Source: Roseburia sp. | GTDB lineage: Bacteria; Bacillota; Clostridia; Lachnospirales; Lachnospiraceae | NCBI GenBank assembly: GCA_017626625.1 | Contig: JAGAIK010000029.1 | Location: forward strand, 1 to 8,312 | Direction: 5' to 3' | DNA length: 8,312 nucleotides | Shown: piece by piece, positions 1 to 6,220 of the stretch | Layout: each line of letters opens with the position of its first letter | Position numbering within the stretch: the first letter of the stretch is position 1 | Notes under the pieces: model-generated | The model's database searches: none | What the model was told of the DNA's origin: nothing | What the model saw: only the letters and a program-made list of their open reading frames with translations | Program-made: the position numbers and the translations under genes

Positions 1-1
1 G

Positions 2-364
2 TCTCCGTTGGATGCTTATCTGTTTTCTCAGGTAAATGATGGGAATTGTAATGCTCTGCCGTTTTCTGAGAATTTCGGCTGGGGCGGGGAATTGAATTTG
101 ACTTATATTTTTGAAAAATTGTTCTGCGCACCGGGCGGCGGTGGATATCCGAAGGAGCGTGTGGTTCCGGAGCAGAGGAATAAGAAGATTCTCGATGAGG
201 TGAAGAAGGTTACTCACAGGGACTTGGTTTCCATTTTGAAGGAGTTAGACCAGGAATTAGTGAAGGGTGCGCTCTCCGGGGAACATTTTAAAGAGTATTT
301 CTTTGCAAACTGTAAGGACGAGGCGATTGCGGAATGTGTGAAGGCGATTGTTGGTGAAGCATGA
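2..364 (+). CDS. 3' end of an unrecognised gene (partial)
   Basis: The reading frame is open from the left edge to the TGA at 362-364, giving the last 120 residues of a longer protein. A TTG at position 8 could be read as a start, but nothing resembling a ribosome binding site is visible and the frame continues upstream, so I treat it as a C-terminal fragment. The visible part is soluble-looking, with a Gly-rich turn (CAPGGGGYPKER) around residues 43-54, then a charged, helix-like tail rich in Lys and Glu. There is no signal peptide or membrane segment. The last 12 codons and the stop form the first copy of a 42-bp tandem repeat that continues beyond the gene. I do not recognise the family and assign no function. 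A strong terminator about 140 bp downstream shows that this is the end of its transcription unit. Confidence 0.7.
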   Translation, partial: SPLDAYLFSQVNDGNCNALPFSENFGWGGELNLTYIFEKLFCAPGGGGYPKERVVPEQRNKKILDEVKKVTHRDLVSILKELDQELVKGALSGEHFKEYFFANCKDEAIAECVKAIVGEA

Positions 365-461
365 AGCAGTGCGGAATGTGTGAAAGCCATTGTTGGTGAA
401 GCATGAAGCAGTGCAGAATGTGTGAAAGCCATTGTTGGTGAAGCATGAAGCAGTGCGGAAT
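329..461 (+). repeat. 42-bp tandem repeat, three full copies plus a partial, spanning a stop codon
   Basis: Copies lie at 329-370, 371-412 and 413-454, with a 7-bp start of a fourth at 455-461. Copies 2 and 3 differ by one base; copy 1 differs from copy 2 by two (aaggcgat versus aaagccat). The period is 14 codons, and in the frame of the upstream gene each full copy carries the same in-frame TGA: the peptide AECVKAIVGEA followed by stop recurs, joined by Ser-Ser. The fourth unit decays to an AEYIKENC-stop reading ending at TGA 480-482. This fits repeated slippage or unequal duplication of a gene's 3' end. Confidence 0.95.
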
Positions 462-505
462 ACATAAAGGAAAATTGTTGACGAATAGGAAAATGCAATA
501 ACCGG

Positions 506-547
506 AAAAGACGGGCAAAAGGCAATGGCTTTTTGTCCGTCTTTTTT
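506..547 (+). terminator. Intrinsic terminator of the left-edge gene
   Basis: An 18-nt arm at 506-523 pairs with 528-545 across a 4-nt loop, using Watson-Crick pairs with a few G-U wobbles. The 3' arm ends in a run of six T at 542-547. The A-rich left arm could also let it work in the opposite direction. It separates the left-edge gene from the XRE cassette. Confidence 0.88.
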
Positions 548-611
548 ACAATCAGTTCTCCAGCCCATTTAACCCCAGTCCTCATTTGGCGCTAAAGCCC
601 TTAAAAACCCA

Positions 612-629
612 TGTCAAAGAATTTTGACA
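612..629. promoter_or_regulatory. 18-bp palindrome, candidate operator upstream of the XRE gene
   Basis: TGTCAAA at 612-618 and TTTGACA at 623-629 are perfect inverted 7-bp arms around a 4-bp centre. The right arm contains the consensus -35 hexamer TTGACA (624-629). A protein bound here would cover the -35 box. The natural candidate is the XRE regulator encoded 94 bp downstream, but that assignment is inference. Confidence 0.5.
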
Positions 630-653
630 CACCTTTCCCCCACTATGTAAAAA
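624..653 (+). promoter_or_regulatory. Probable promoter of the XRE-CPBP cassette
   Basis: A perfect TTGACA lies at 624-629. The best -10 within 17-19 bp is only weak (TAAAAA at 648-653, 18-bp spacer); TATGTA at 644-649 is a better hexamer but its 14-bp spacer is too short. The -35 is convincing, while the exact -10 and start site are uncertain. The leader to the ATG at 723 would be about 60 nt. Confidence 0.4.
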
Positions 654-722
654 TATTTTGATAGACAACCTTCCTCTTTTCTGACAAAATAATTACAAAA
701 GAGAAACGGAAAGGATACTGCA

Positions 723-1130
723 ATGGACATCGGAAAAAAATTAAAAAACGCAAGATTGTCTGCCGGGTTCACGCAGGAACAGGTTTCTGCTGAAATCTTA
801 GTTTCCCGCCAGACCATTTCAAACTGGGAAAATGAAAAATCATTTCCAGACATCGTAAGCGTCATTAAGTTAAGCGACCTCTATTCGGTCAGTCTGGATA
901 CACTTCTCAAGGGAGATGATGAAATGATGGAACATCTGGAAGAAAGCACTAACACGGTAAACAGCAACAAAAAATTAATTGCTGCCATAGCGGCTAACAT
1001 TCTGCTTTTTACCATCATGATTGCCTTAAGCGGCTTTTTACCGGATAACCGGTATTTTCTGGTGGGGGTTTTCTCATTGGCAACTCTCAGTACCGCAGCA
1101 CTTATGTATCAGATTATCCGCAGGATTTAG
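723..1130 (+). CDS. Membrane-tethered XRE-family transcriptional regulator
   Basis: This 135-aa protein has a Cro/C1-type helix-turn-helix at about residues 5-62; the recognition-helix region reads SRQTISNWENEKSFP (28-42), typical of the family. A charged linker (64-84) leads to two hydrophobic segments at about 85-104 and 110-130, and the protein ends in IIRRI. It is therefore probably a DNA-binding domain anchored to the inner face of the membrane, an arrangement known in Firmicute XRE proteins. The ATG at 723 is preceded by GGAAAGGA at 708-714. It heads a three-gene unit: the next ATG is 14 bp after its stop. It probably controls its own operon through the palindrome at 612-629 (inference). 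What signal the membrane part senses cannot be told from sequence. Confidence 0.88.
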   Translation: MDIGKKLKNARLSAGFTQEQVSAEILVSRQTISNWENEKSFPDIVSVIKLSDLYSVSLDTLLKGDDEMMEHLEESTNTVNSNKKLIAAIAANILLFTIMIALSGFLPDNRYFLVGVFSLATLSTAALMYQIIRRI

Positions 1131-1144
1131 AAGGGAGATAAGTT

Positions 1145-1471
1145 ATGGAACTAAAGAACATTCTGGCAGTCATCAGCGCCGCTTTCCTCTTAGTCGGCGA
1201 TGTAACAACCTTTTGGCAGTTATATAAATTAGTGGAAACAGATTCCGCCTCCAGAGGGCTGAAGCGCCCAAAGCTTTGGGGGATTTTCGCTGCCGGGGGA
1301 AATAATTCCTCGGGTCTGCCCCTCTATCTTCTGAAACGCAGACAATACCCTGTGCTTCACCCATCGGAAAGCCTGCGTGCCGAATTAAACAGCAGGAAAA
1401 AGAAAGCAGGAATCGGACTGATTTTTGCAGTTGTCGGTATGATTGGCTTTATCTGCTTTATCGTGTTATAG
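1145..1471 (+). CDS. Small membrane protein of unknown function
   Basis: This 108-aa protein has a hydrophobic N-terminal segment (about residues 5-25), a middle region with a weaker hydrophobic stretch and the motif GIFAAGGNNSSGLPLYLLKRR spanning about 47-66, a basic run NSRKKK (82-87), and a strong C-terminal membrane segment (about 88-108). It is probably an inner-membrane protein with its basic loop in the cytoplasm. AAGGGAG at 1131-1137 is a good ribosome binding site. It sits 14 bp after the XRE gene and 16 bp before the CPBP gene, so the three are almost certainly cotranscribed. I do not recognise the family. Position suggests it works with the CPBP protein or passes a signal to the membrane-bound regulator, but the sequence shows neither. 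Confidence 0.8.
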   Translation: MELKNILAVISAAFLLVGDVTTFWQLYKLVETDSASRGLKRPKLWGIFAAGGNNSSGLPLYLLKRRQYPVLHPSESLRAELNSRKKKAGIGLIFAVVGMIGFICFIVL

Positions 1472-1487
1472 AATCAGGGAGGTATTT

Positions 1488-2099
1488 ATGGAATTATTTA
1501 TCAGTAAACTAATCGGAAGTATCATTCAAATTCTTGTTTTTGCTATCCTTCCATTTTTCTGGTGGCTTTTTACCGCAAGGAAAAAATGCAGTTTTTTTCA
1601 ATGGATAGGCTTATGGAAAGGAAACACCGGGAAAGAACCAAAACTTTTCCTGTGGACAGCGGGAATTTTTGCCGCATTCCTGGTGGTTTCCGTATTTATT
1701 TTACTTTTAGTCCGGGGGACAGCTACCGCAGCCTCCGAATTTACCGGATTGGGTGTACAGGCGCTGCCCTCCATTCTGGTTTATGCTTTTTTCCACACGT
1801 CGCTACCAGAAGAAATCCTGTTTCGCGGCTTCCTGTTGAAAAGGCTATCCGGAAAGTTCGGATTTTTAGTTGGAAATACCGTCCAGGCACTGCTGTTTGG
1901 ATTGCTCCACGGTGTTATGTTCTTTTCTTTGGTAAATCCGGTAACGGCAGTCCTTATCATCCTTTTCACCGGGGGAATCGCATGGTGTATGGGATGGCTG
2001 AATGAAAAGAAAGCGGGCGGCTCCCTTTTGCCAAGCTGGATGATTCATGGTCTTTCTAACACTTTTTCGGGAATCTGCGCCGCATTTTCTATTTTGTGA
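1488..2099 (+). CDS. CPBP-family intramembrane metalloprotease-like protein
   Basis: This 203-aa, strongly hydrophobic protein has about six membrane segments. It carries the three motifs of the CPBP (CAAX protease and bacteriocin-processing, Abi) family: EEILFR at 108-113 (EExxxR), FGLLH at 137-141 (FxxxH) and HGLSN at 187-191 (HxxxN). All predicted catalytic or metal-site residues are present, so it could be an active Rce1-like membrane protease. Family members in Gram-positive bacteria include bacteriocin self-immunity proteins and proteases that act on membrane substrates; which applies here is unknown. I chose the ATG at 1488 because AGGGAGG lies at 1476-1482; an in-frame TTG at 1443 would overlap the previous gene and has no such site. 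It is the last gene of the XRE cassette. Confidence 0.9.
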   Translation: MELFISKLIGSIIQILVFAILPFFWWLFTARKKCSFFQWIGLWKGNTGKEPKLFLWTAGIFAAFLVVSVFILLLVRGTATAASEFTGLGVQALPSILVYAFFHTSLPEEILFRGFLLKRLSGKFGFLVGNTVQALLFGLLHGVMFFSLVNPVTAVLIILFTGGIAWCMGWLNEKKAGGSLLPSWMIHGLSNTFSGICAAFSIL

Positions 2100-2113
2100 G
2101 AGTAACTAACTCT

Positions 2114-2159
2114 GCTTGACAGCATGAAATAACCTAAAAATATCTCTTTCTGTCAAAGC
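2114..2159. repeat. Imperfect inverted repeat between convergent genes
   Basis: GCTTGACAG (2114-2122) and CTGTCAAAGC (2150-2159) are inverted arms with one bulged base, separated by 27 nt. No T-run follows on either strand, so it does not look like a standard terminator. The octamer TGTCAAAG at 2151-2158 also occurs in the dyad upstream of the XRE gene (612-619). The rest of the 95-bp gap between CPBP and the HEPN gene shows nothing else I can support. Confidence 0.4.
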
Positions 2160-2194
2160 TGACTATCGATATCGCCCTGCTCTGATTTGTCTTT

Positions 2195-2629
2195 TTATTG
2201 AAATGAATCTAACGATTCTAAGTCATTATCGGAATAATATTTCGATACATGATTTTTGAATTTTTCAAAACAATCAAAAAATACGGAAATAATCAATGCG
2301 AATGTCTCAGATGCAAGGCTGCCGTCATAGTCATGTGCCAACTGATTTCTTACTTTCAGCATCTGCAGCCATTCATCGTCAAAAATCAATCCATTCATAT
2401 AAGCAGCCTGCAGCGTTTCCCGTGGCGAGCCAACTGCGAAATCCATTACACTCATACGTTTTATGAGAATGTCTTTCATTACTTTCCAAGAAATATCAAA
2501 GGTCAGATTAAAATTTTGCACGGTTCCCTCCAATACAAAATCAGCCTTTGGGTCAGCATGTCTGCTCTTCTCTAAATTTTCTAAGCTTTGGCAAAAGGTA
2601 TGATATCTATTAATATATTTGTTTTCCAT
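2195..2629 (-). CDS. HEPN-domain partner protein (HI0074-like), probable toxin of a HEPN/MNT pair
   Basis: This 144-aa all-helical protein belongs to the nucleotidyltransferase substrate-binding (HI0074, HEPN) family, as shown by the FNLTFDISWKVMKDIL-type helix (40-55), SPRETLQAAY (68-77) and the signature RNQLAHDY at 94-101. That signature is the RX4HXY motif (R94, H99, Y101): Arg and His form the ribonuclease site of HEPN toxins, and in characterised HEPN/MNT systems the Tyr is the residue AMPylated by the MNT partner. The ATG at 2629 is chosen because GGAGGA lies 11 nt upstream (2641-2646), inside the end of the MNT gene; longer readings are a Phe/Ile-rich run from an overlapping frame. 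The gene overlaps the MNT gene by 20 bp, suggesting translational coupling. Toxin activity is inferred from the family and motif. Confidence 0.87.
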   Translation of the reverse strand: MENKYINRYHTFCQSLENLEKSRHADPKADFVLEGTVQNFNLTFDISWKVMKDILIKRMSVMDFAVGSPRETLQAAYMNGLIFDDEWLQMLKVRNQLAHDYDGSLASETFALIISVFFDCFEKFKNHVSKYYSDNDLESLDSFQ

Positions 2630-2891
2630 ACTTTTCAATGTCCTCCAATAAATATTTATTATGAATTGAATTATAATCGAAAACATCTATTTTACGCAAC
2701 GTATCAATGTTTTCTAACGCTTCTTCAAGCCTCATTATGTCTGGACAGTCATATACAACAAAATCTATATCACTTGTGAGGGTCGCAGTATTCGTTGCAA
2801 AAGAACCAATCAATACCAAATGTTTCACATCATTTGCTTTACATATTTCTGCCACCCGCTGTATTAATAATTCAATACTCATCACAGACAT
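2610..2891 (-). CDS. MNT-type minimal nucleotidyltransferase, probable antitoxin of a HEPN/MNT pair
   Basis: This 93-aa minimal nucleotidyltransferase carries the GSX10DXD motif: G29-S30 followed by D41 and D43 (SDIDFVVY), with D69 in RKIDVFDYN as the likely third metal-binding carboxylate. All catalytic residues of the fold are present, so it should be active, probably as an adenylyltransferase. In studied HEPN/MNT modules the MNT protein AMPylates the tyrosine of RX4HXY on the HEPN toxin and silences it. The start is supported by GGAGGT a few bases upstream of the ATG at 2891. Having the antitoxin gene first and overlapping the partner is a common order for these pairs. It lies 107 bp behind pflA on the same strand with no obvious terminator between. 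Both genes are visibly more AT-rich than the pfl genes, which fits horizontal acquisition. Confidence 0.9.
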   Translation of the reverse strand: MSVMSIELLIQRVAEICKANDVKHLVLIGSFATNTATLTSDIDFVVYDCPDIMRLEEALENIDTLRKIDVFDYNSIHNKYLLEDIEKYGKQIY

Positions 2892-2998
2892 ATACTACCT
2901 CCAATTTTGTGGGACGCCGTCTTTAAAAACATCCATACATTACGCACTGGCAATTTCTTTTCCTTTTATTATAACCGATTCCCCCTGAATTTCAACTG

Positions 2999-3751
2999 TC
3001 ACCGGATATCCGTTTCTCCCCGAAGTATCCGCTCCGCATTCTCCACCCGCTCTTTCGTGGGTGGTTCTATGCCCTCTAAGGGATATTCCAGCCCCAGATT
3101 TTCCCATTTGAAAATGCCTAAGGTGTGGTAAGGCAGTACCTCCACCCGTTCTACGTTCTTTAGGGTTTTGATAAAATCTGCCAGCCGCTGCAGGTATTCA
3201 TCCTTATCATTTCTCTCCGGCACCAGCACATGACGAATCCACACAGGCTTTCCCAGCTCTGACAGCTCTTTTGCCATGGCTAAGATATTCCGGTTTGTCT
3301 GTCCTGTCAAAATCTGATGCTGTTCTTCATCTATATGTTTAATATCCAAAAGCACCAAATCCGTATACTGCATCAGCTCTTTCCATTTCGAGTAAAAGGG
3401 TTCTTCTTTGGTAAATGGATTTCCACTGGTGTCTAGTGTGGTATGAATCCCTTTTTCTTTCGCTAACCGGAAAAATTCCAGCAGAAAGTCTATCTGCAGC
3501 AGAGGTTCCCCGCCGCTTACCGTAATGCCGCCTTTCTCTCCCCAGTAGGAGCGGTAACGCCACGCCTTTTCCAACAGTTCCCCGGCTGTATATGGCGTCC
3601 CGCTCTTGATTCCCCAGGTATCGGGATTGTGGCAGAACTGGCAGCGCATAGCGCAGCCGCTTAAAAAAATGACATACCGCACGCCGGGACCATCCACGGA
3701 ACCGAAGCTTTCTAAAGAATGTACATATCCCACTGTCTTTTCTTTCTCCAT
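2999..3751 (-). CDS. pflA: Pyruvate formate-lyase-activating enzyme
   Basis: This 250-aa radical SAM protein abstracts a hydrogen from the active-site glycine of PflB, using S-adenosylmethionine and a [4Fe-4S] cluster, and so converts PflB to its radical form. The cluster motif CX3CX2C is at C33, C37 and C40 (CAMRCQFC). DGPG at 20-23 and the SAM-binding GGEP at 80-83 are also present. The length matches the short PflA type (about 246 aa in E. coli), without the extra ferredoxin-like cluster insert of many other glycyl-radical activases, which supports PFL as the substrate. The ATG at 3751 has an AAAGGG about 10 nt upstream. It lies 135 bp downstream of pflB, separated by a hairpin, and should be cotranscribed with it. 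The enzyme is oxygen-sensitive and cytoplasmic. Confidence 0.96.
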   Translation of the reverse strand: MEKEKTVGYVHSLESFGSVDGPGVRYVIFLSGCAMRCQFCHNPDTWGIKSGTPYTAGELLEKAWRYRSYWGEKGGITVSGGEPLLQIDFLLEFFRLAKEKGIHTTLDTSGNPFTKEEPFYSKWKELMQYTDLVLLDIKHIDEEQHQILTGQTNRNILAMAKELSELGKPVWIRHVLVPERNDKDEYLQRLADFIKTLKNVERVEVLPYHTLGIFKWENLGLEYPLEGIEPPTKERVENAERILRGETDIR

Positions 3752-3789
3752 CTATTGTGTGCCCTTTCTTATTACTTTTCATAACGCAG

Positions 3790-3827
3790 AAATATTGTGC
3801 ACAGAAATTTCTCCATGCACAATATTT
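3790..3827 (-). promoter_or_regulatory. Hairpin in the pflB-pflA intergenic region
   Basis: AAATATTGTGCA (3790-3801) and TGCACAATATTT (3816-3827) are perfect 12-bp inverted arms around a 14-nt loop that itself contains the palindrome GAAATTTC (3804-3811). On the mRNA strand no T-run follows, so full termination is unlikely. It probably acts on the transcript, by RNA processing, protection of the pflB 3' end or partial attenuation of pflA. A protein-binding site in DNA is the alternative. Confidence 0.65.
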
Positions 3828-3886
3828 TCTAATGTTGCTATCTCTCTTTACATTTTCGCACTGCTGTTCCTTGCTGCCATAATCTT

Positions 3887-6139
3887 TTACATTCTCTCGT
3901 GACAGGTTCTTGCAATAACGTCCATCTGCTGTTCTTTTGTCAGGTCGATGAATTTCACCGCATAACCGGAAACACGGATGGTAAAGTTTGCATATTCCTC
4001 TTTCTCCGGGTGCTCCATAGCGTCAATGAGCTTCTCTTTTCCAAAGACATTGACGTTCAGATGGTGTGCCCCCTGGTCAAAGTAGCCGTCTAATACCTGA
4101 ACCAGATTTTCGGTGCGCTCAGCGTCATCATGACCTAATGCCCCCGGATTGATGGTCTGGGTATTGGAAATGCCGTCTAAGGCTTCCTCATAAGGCAGTT
4201 TTGCCACGGAATTTAAGGAAGCCAGCAGACCGTTCTGCTCTGCACCGTAAGCCGGGTTTGCACCAGGGGCTAAAGGCGCTCCCGCTTTTCTTCCGTCAGG
4301 AAGGGAACCGGTGGCTTTGCCGTATACCACGTTTGAAGTAATCGTAAGAATGGATGTGGTCGGTTCAGAGTCTCGGTAGGTGTGGCAGCTTCTGATTTTT
4401 TTCATAAAGGTGCGCAGCAGCCATACAGCGATTTCATCGGCACGCTCATCATCATTTCCGTATTTCGGGAAATCTCCTGTCGTCTCATAATCTACTGCCA
4501 GACCGTTCTCGTCACGGATGACTTTTACTTTTGCATATTTGATAGCGCTTAAGGAATCCACCACATGGGAAAAACCCGCGATTCCGGTGGCAAAGGTACG
4601 TCTTACATCGGTGTCAATCAGAGCCATCTGGGTTGCCTCGTAGTAATATTTATCGTGCATGTAATGAATCATGTTGAGGGTTTCCACATAAGCCTGTGCC
4701 AGCCAGGTCATCATCACGTCATAGCCTGCCATGACCTCGTCATAATCTAAGTACTCCGATGTAATCGGACGGTAAGCCGGACCCACCTGCTCTTTGGTTT
4801 TCTCGTCAATACCGCCGTTGATGGCATAGAGCAGACATTTTGCCAGGTTAGCCCTTGCACCGAAGAACTGGATTTCCTTTCCTGTCTCGGTAGCGGAAAC
4901 GCAGCAGCAGACTGCATAATCATCGCCCCAGACCGGACGCATTACGTCATCATTCTCATACTGCACGGAGCTTGTTTTGACGGAAATATAAGCCGCATAT
5001 TTCTTAAAGTTCTCCGGCAGATGGGAAGAATATAAAACAGTCAGGTTCGGCTCCGGGGAAGGTCCCATATTTTCCAAGGTATGAAGGAAACGGAAACAGG
5101 TCTTTGTCACCTGGGAACGTCCGTCCATGCCGATACCAGCCACATCTAAGGTCGCCCATACCGGGTCGCCGGAAAATAGCTGGTTATAGGACTCAATTCG
5201 GGCAAATTTTACCATACGGAATTTCATGGTCATATGGTCCACTAATTCCTGCGCCTGTTCCTCGGTGAGAATGCCCTTTGCCATATCCCTCTCAATATAA
5301 ATATCAAGGAAGGTGGAGACACGTCCCACGCTCATTGCGGCACCGTTCTGGGTCTTGATTGCCGCAAGATAAGCAAAGTAAAGCCACTGGAATGCCTCTT
5401 TTGCGTCCTTCGCAGGCTGGGAAATGTCATAGCCGTAAATCTGCGCCATCTCCTTCATTCCCTTTAAGGAACGAATCTGTTCTGCTAATTCTTCACGGAT
5501 ACGATAATCTTTGCTTCTCATGCTTCTTCTGGCACTTGCCTCAAAGTCCTTCTGTTTCTCTTCAATCAGATAGTCGATACCGTACAATGCCACTCGTCTG
5601 TAATCGCCCACGATTCTTCCCCTTCCGTATGTATCGGGAAGTCCGGTCAAAATCTTGTTGTGGCGCATCCGCTTCATTTCCGGTGTATAGACATCGAAAA
5701 CCGCCTGATTGTGGGTCTTGTGATACTTGGTAAAAATCTCGTGGAGCTTTTCGCTGGGCTGATAACCATACATCGTGCAGGACTGCTCCGCCATCTGAAT
5801 ACCGCCATAGGGCATGAACGCTCTCTTTAAGGGCTTATCGGTCTGTAAGCCTACCACCTGCTCTAAATCCTTTAGTTCCTCGCTGATATAGCCTGCTCCG
5901 TAGGAGGTCAGAGAAGAAACCACCTCCGTCTCCATATCAAGGACGCCGCCCTTTTTCCGCTCCTCTTTCTGCAGCTCCTGTAATCTGCCCCACAATTTAT
6001 CCGTTGCCTCGGTGGGTCCTGCCAGAAAGGACTCGTCCCCGTCATATGGCTTGTAATTGTTCTGAATGAAATCCCGGACATCAACGCCCTCTTTCCATAA
6101 TCTTCCGGAAAAACCATCCCATTGCTCAAAATTCTTCAT
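3887..6139 (-). CDS. pflB: Formate C-acetyltransferase (pyruvate formate-lyase)
   Basis: This 750-aa glycyl-radical enzyme converts pyruvate and CoA to acetyl-CoA and formate in anaerobic fermentation. The length is standard (760 aa in E. coli). The active-site cysteines are C412-C413 in [16 protein letters not shown], matching E. coli C418-C419; C411 adds a third Cys where E. coli has Ala. The block [12 protein letters not shown] follows. The radical glycine is G725 in RVSGYAVKF near the C-terminus, followed by [13 protein letters not shown]. The true-PFL motifs argue against a glycerol or choline lyase. I place the start at the ATG at 6139 because GGAGGA sits just before it; an ATG four codons earlier (6151) contains that site within its own codons and lacks a good one upstream. 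pflA follows downstream. The leader carries repeats that may regulate it. Confidence 0.97.
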   Translation of the reverse strand: MKNFEQWDGFSGRLWKEGVDVRDFIQNNYKPYDGDESFLAGPTEATDKLWGRLQELQKEERKKGGVLDMETEVVSSLTSYGAGYISEELKDLEQVVGLQTDKPLKRAFMPYGGIQMAEQSCTMYGYQPSEKLHEIFTKYHKTHNQAVFDVYTPEMKRMRHNKILTGLPDTYGRGRIVGDYRRVALYGIDYLIEEKQKDFEASARRSMRSKDYRIREELAEQIRSLKGMKEMAQIYGYDISQPAKDAKEAFQWLYFAYLAAIKTQNGAAMSVGRVSTFLDIYIERDMAKGILTEEQAQELVDHMTMKFRMVKFARIESYNQLFSGDPVWATLDVAGIGMDGRSQVTKTCFRFLHTLENMGPSPEPNLTVLYSSHLPENFKKYAAYISVKTSSVQYENDDVMRPVWGDDYAVCCCVSATETGKEIQFFGARANLAKCLLYAINGGIDEKTKEQVGPAYRPITSEYLDYDEVMAGYDVMMTWLAQAYVETLNMIHYMHDKYYYEATQMALIDTDVRRTFATGIAGFSHVVDSLSAIKYAKVKVIRDENGLAVDYETTGDFPKYGNDDERADEIAVWLLRTFMKKIRSCHTYRDSEPTTSILTITSNVVYGKATGSLPDGRKAGAPLAPGANPAYGAEQNGLLASLNSVAKLPYEEALDGISNTQTINPGALGHDDAERTENLVQVLDGYFDQGAHHLNVNVFGKEKLIDAMEHPEKEEYANFTIRVSGYAVKFIDLTKEQQMDVIARTCHERM

Positions 6140-6176
6140 ATTTTCCTCCATTCTGAATTTCTTTCTGGAAATCTTT

Positions 6177-6214
6177 GGTTAGTTTTTTGTAATTTAAGTT
6201 AGCTTTTTCTAACC
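6177..6214 (-). promoter_or_regulatory. pflB leader repeats: 11-bp direct repeats with 20-bp period plus inverted half-site
   Basis: On the plus strand GTTAGTTTTTT (6178-6188) and GTTAGCTTTTT (6198-6208) are direct repeats exactly 20 bp apart, and CTAACC (6209-6214) is an inverted copy of GGTTAG (6177-6182). In the pflB transcript the GGTTAG at 6214-6209 can pair with CTAAC at 6202-6198 (6-nt loop) or with CTAACC at 6182-6177, but not both. This fits either a two-site protein operator spaced by two helical turns or two competing RNA hairpins. No Rex-type consensus is seen. Confidence 0.5.
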
Positions 6215-6220
6215 ACTTAT

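Noticed and set aside
329..461. CRISPR-like array
   Set aside because: The copies are directly adjacent with no spacers, and the unit encodes the upstream gene's own C-terminus. There are no cas genes in the window.
362..482. Selenocysteine or programmed readthrough at the repeated TGA codons
   Set aside because: I see no SECIS-like stem-loop placed after the first TGA and no functional reason for recoding; duplication of a 3' end explains the pattern. Kept only as a check within the repeat finding.
214..585. Overlapping minus-strand frames with a 14-residue repeated peptide (HSALLHASPTMAFT type)
   Set aside because: They are antisense readings of the 42-bp array; because the period is a multiple of three, any frame without a stop in one unit stays open through all copies. 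No ribosome binding site or family resemblance is seen.
1562..2005. 147-codon plus-strand frame inside the CPBP gene
   Set aside because: It lies entirely within the CPBP gene in another frame, while the CPBP frame carries all three family motifs and has a good ribosome binding site.
2206..2219. GAATC-TAAC-GATTC hairpin at the 3' end of the HEPN gene as a terminator
   Set aside because: The stem is only five base pairs, lies inside the coding sequence and has no T-run behind it on the minus strand.
2630..2686. N-terminal extension of the HEPN protein to 163 residues
   Set aside because: The added residues come from the overlapping MNT reading frame and are Ile/Phe-rich noise; GGAGGA at 2641-2646 points to the ATG at 2629.
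3339..3782. 147-codon minus-strand frame overlapping pflA
   Set aside because: The composition is Arg/Gly-rich as expected of a shifted reading of pflA, and the pflA frame has all radical SAM motifs.
5359..5733. 124-codon plus-strand frame opposite pflB
   Set aside because: It is an antisense shadow of a strongly conserved enzyme gene with no start signal or recognisable domain.
6140..6151. Upstream ATG of pflB at 6151
   Set aside because: The codons after this ATG contain the GGAGGA that is well placed for the ATG at 6139, and no comparable site precedes 6151.
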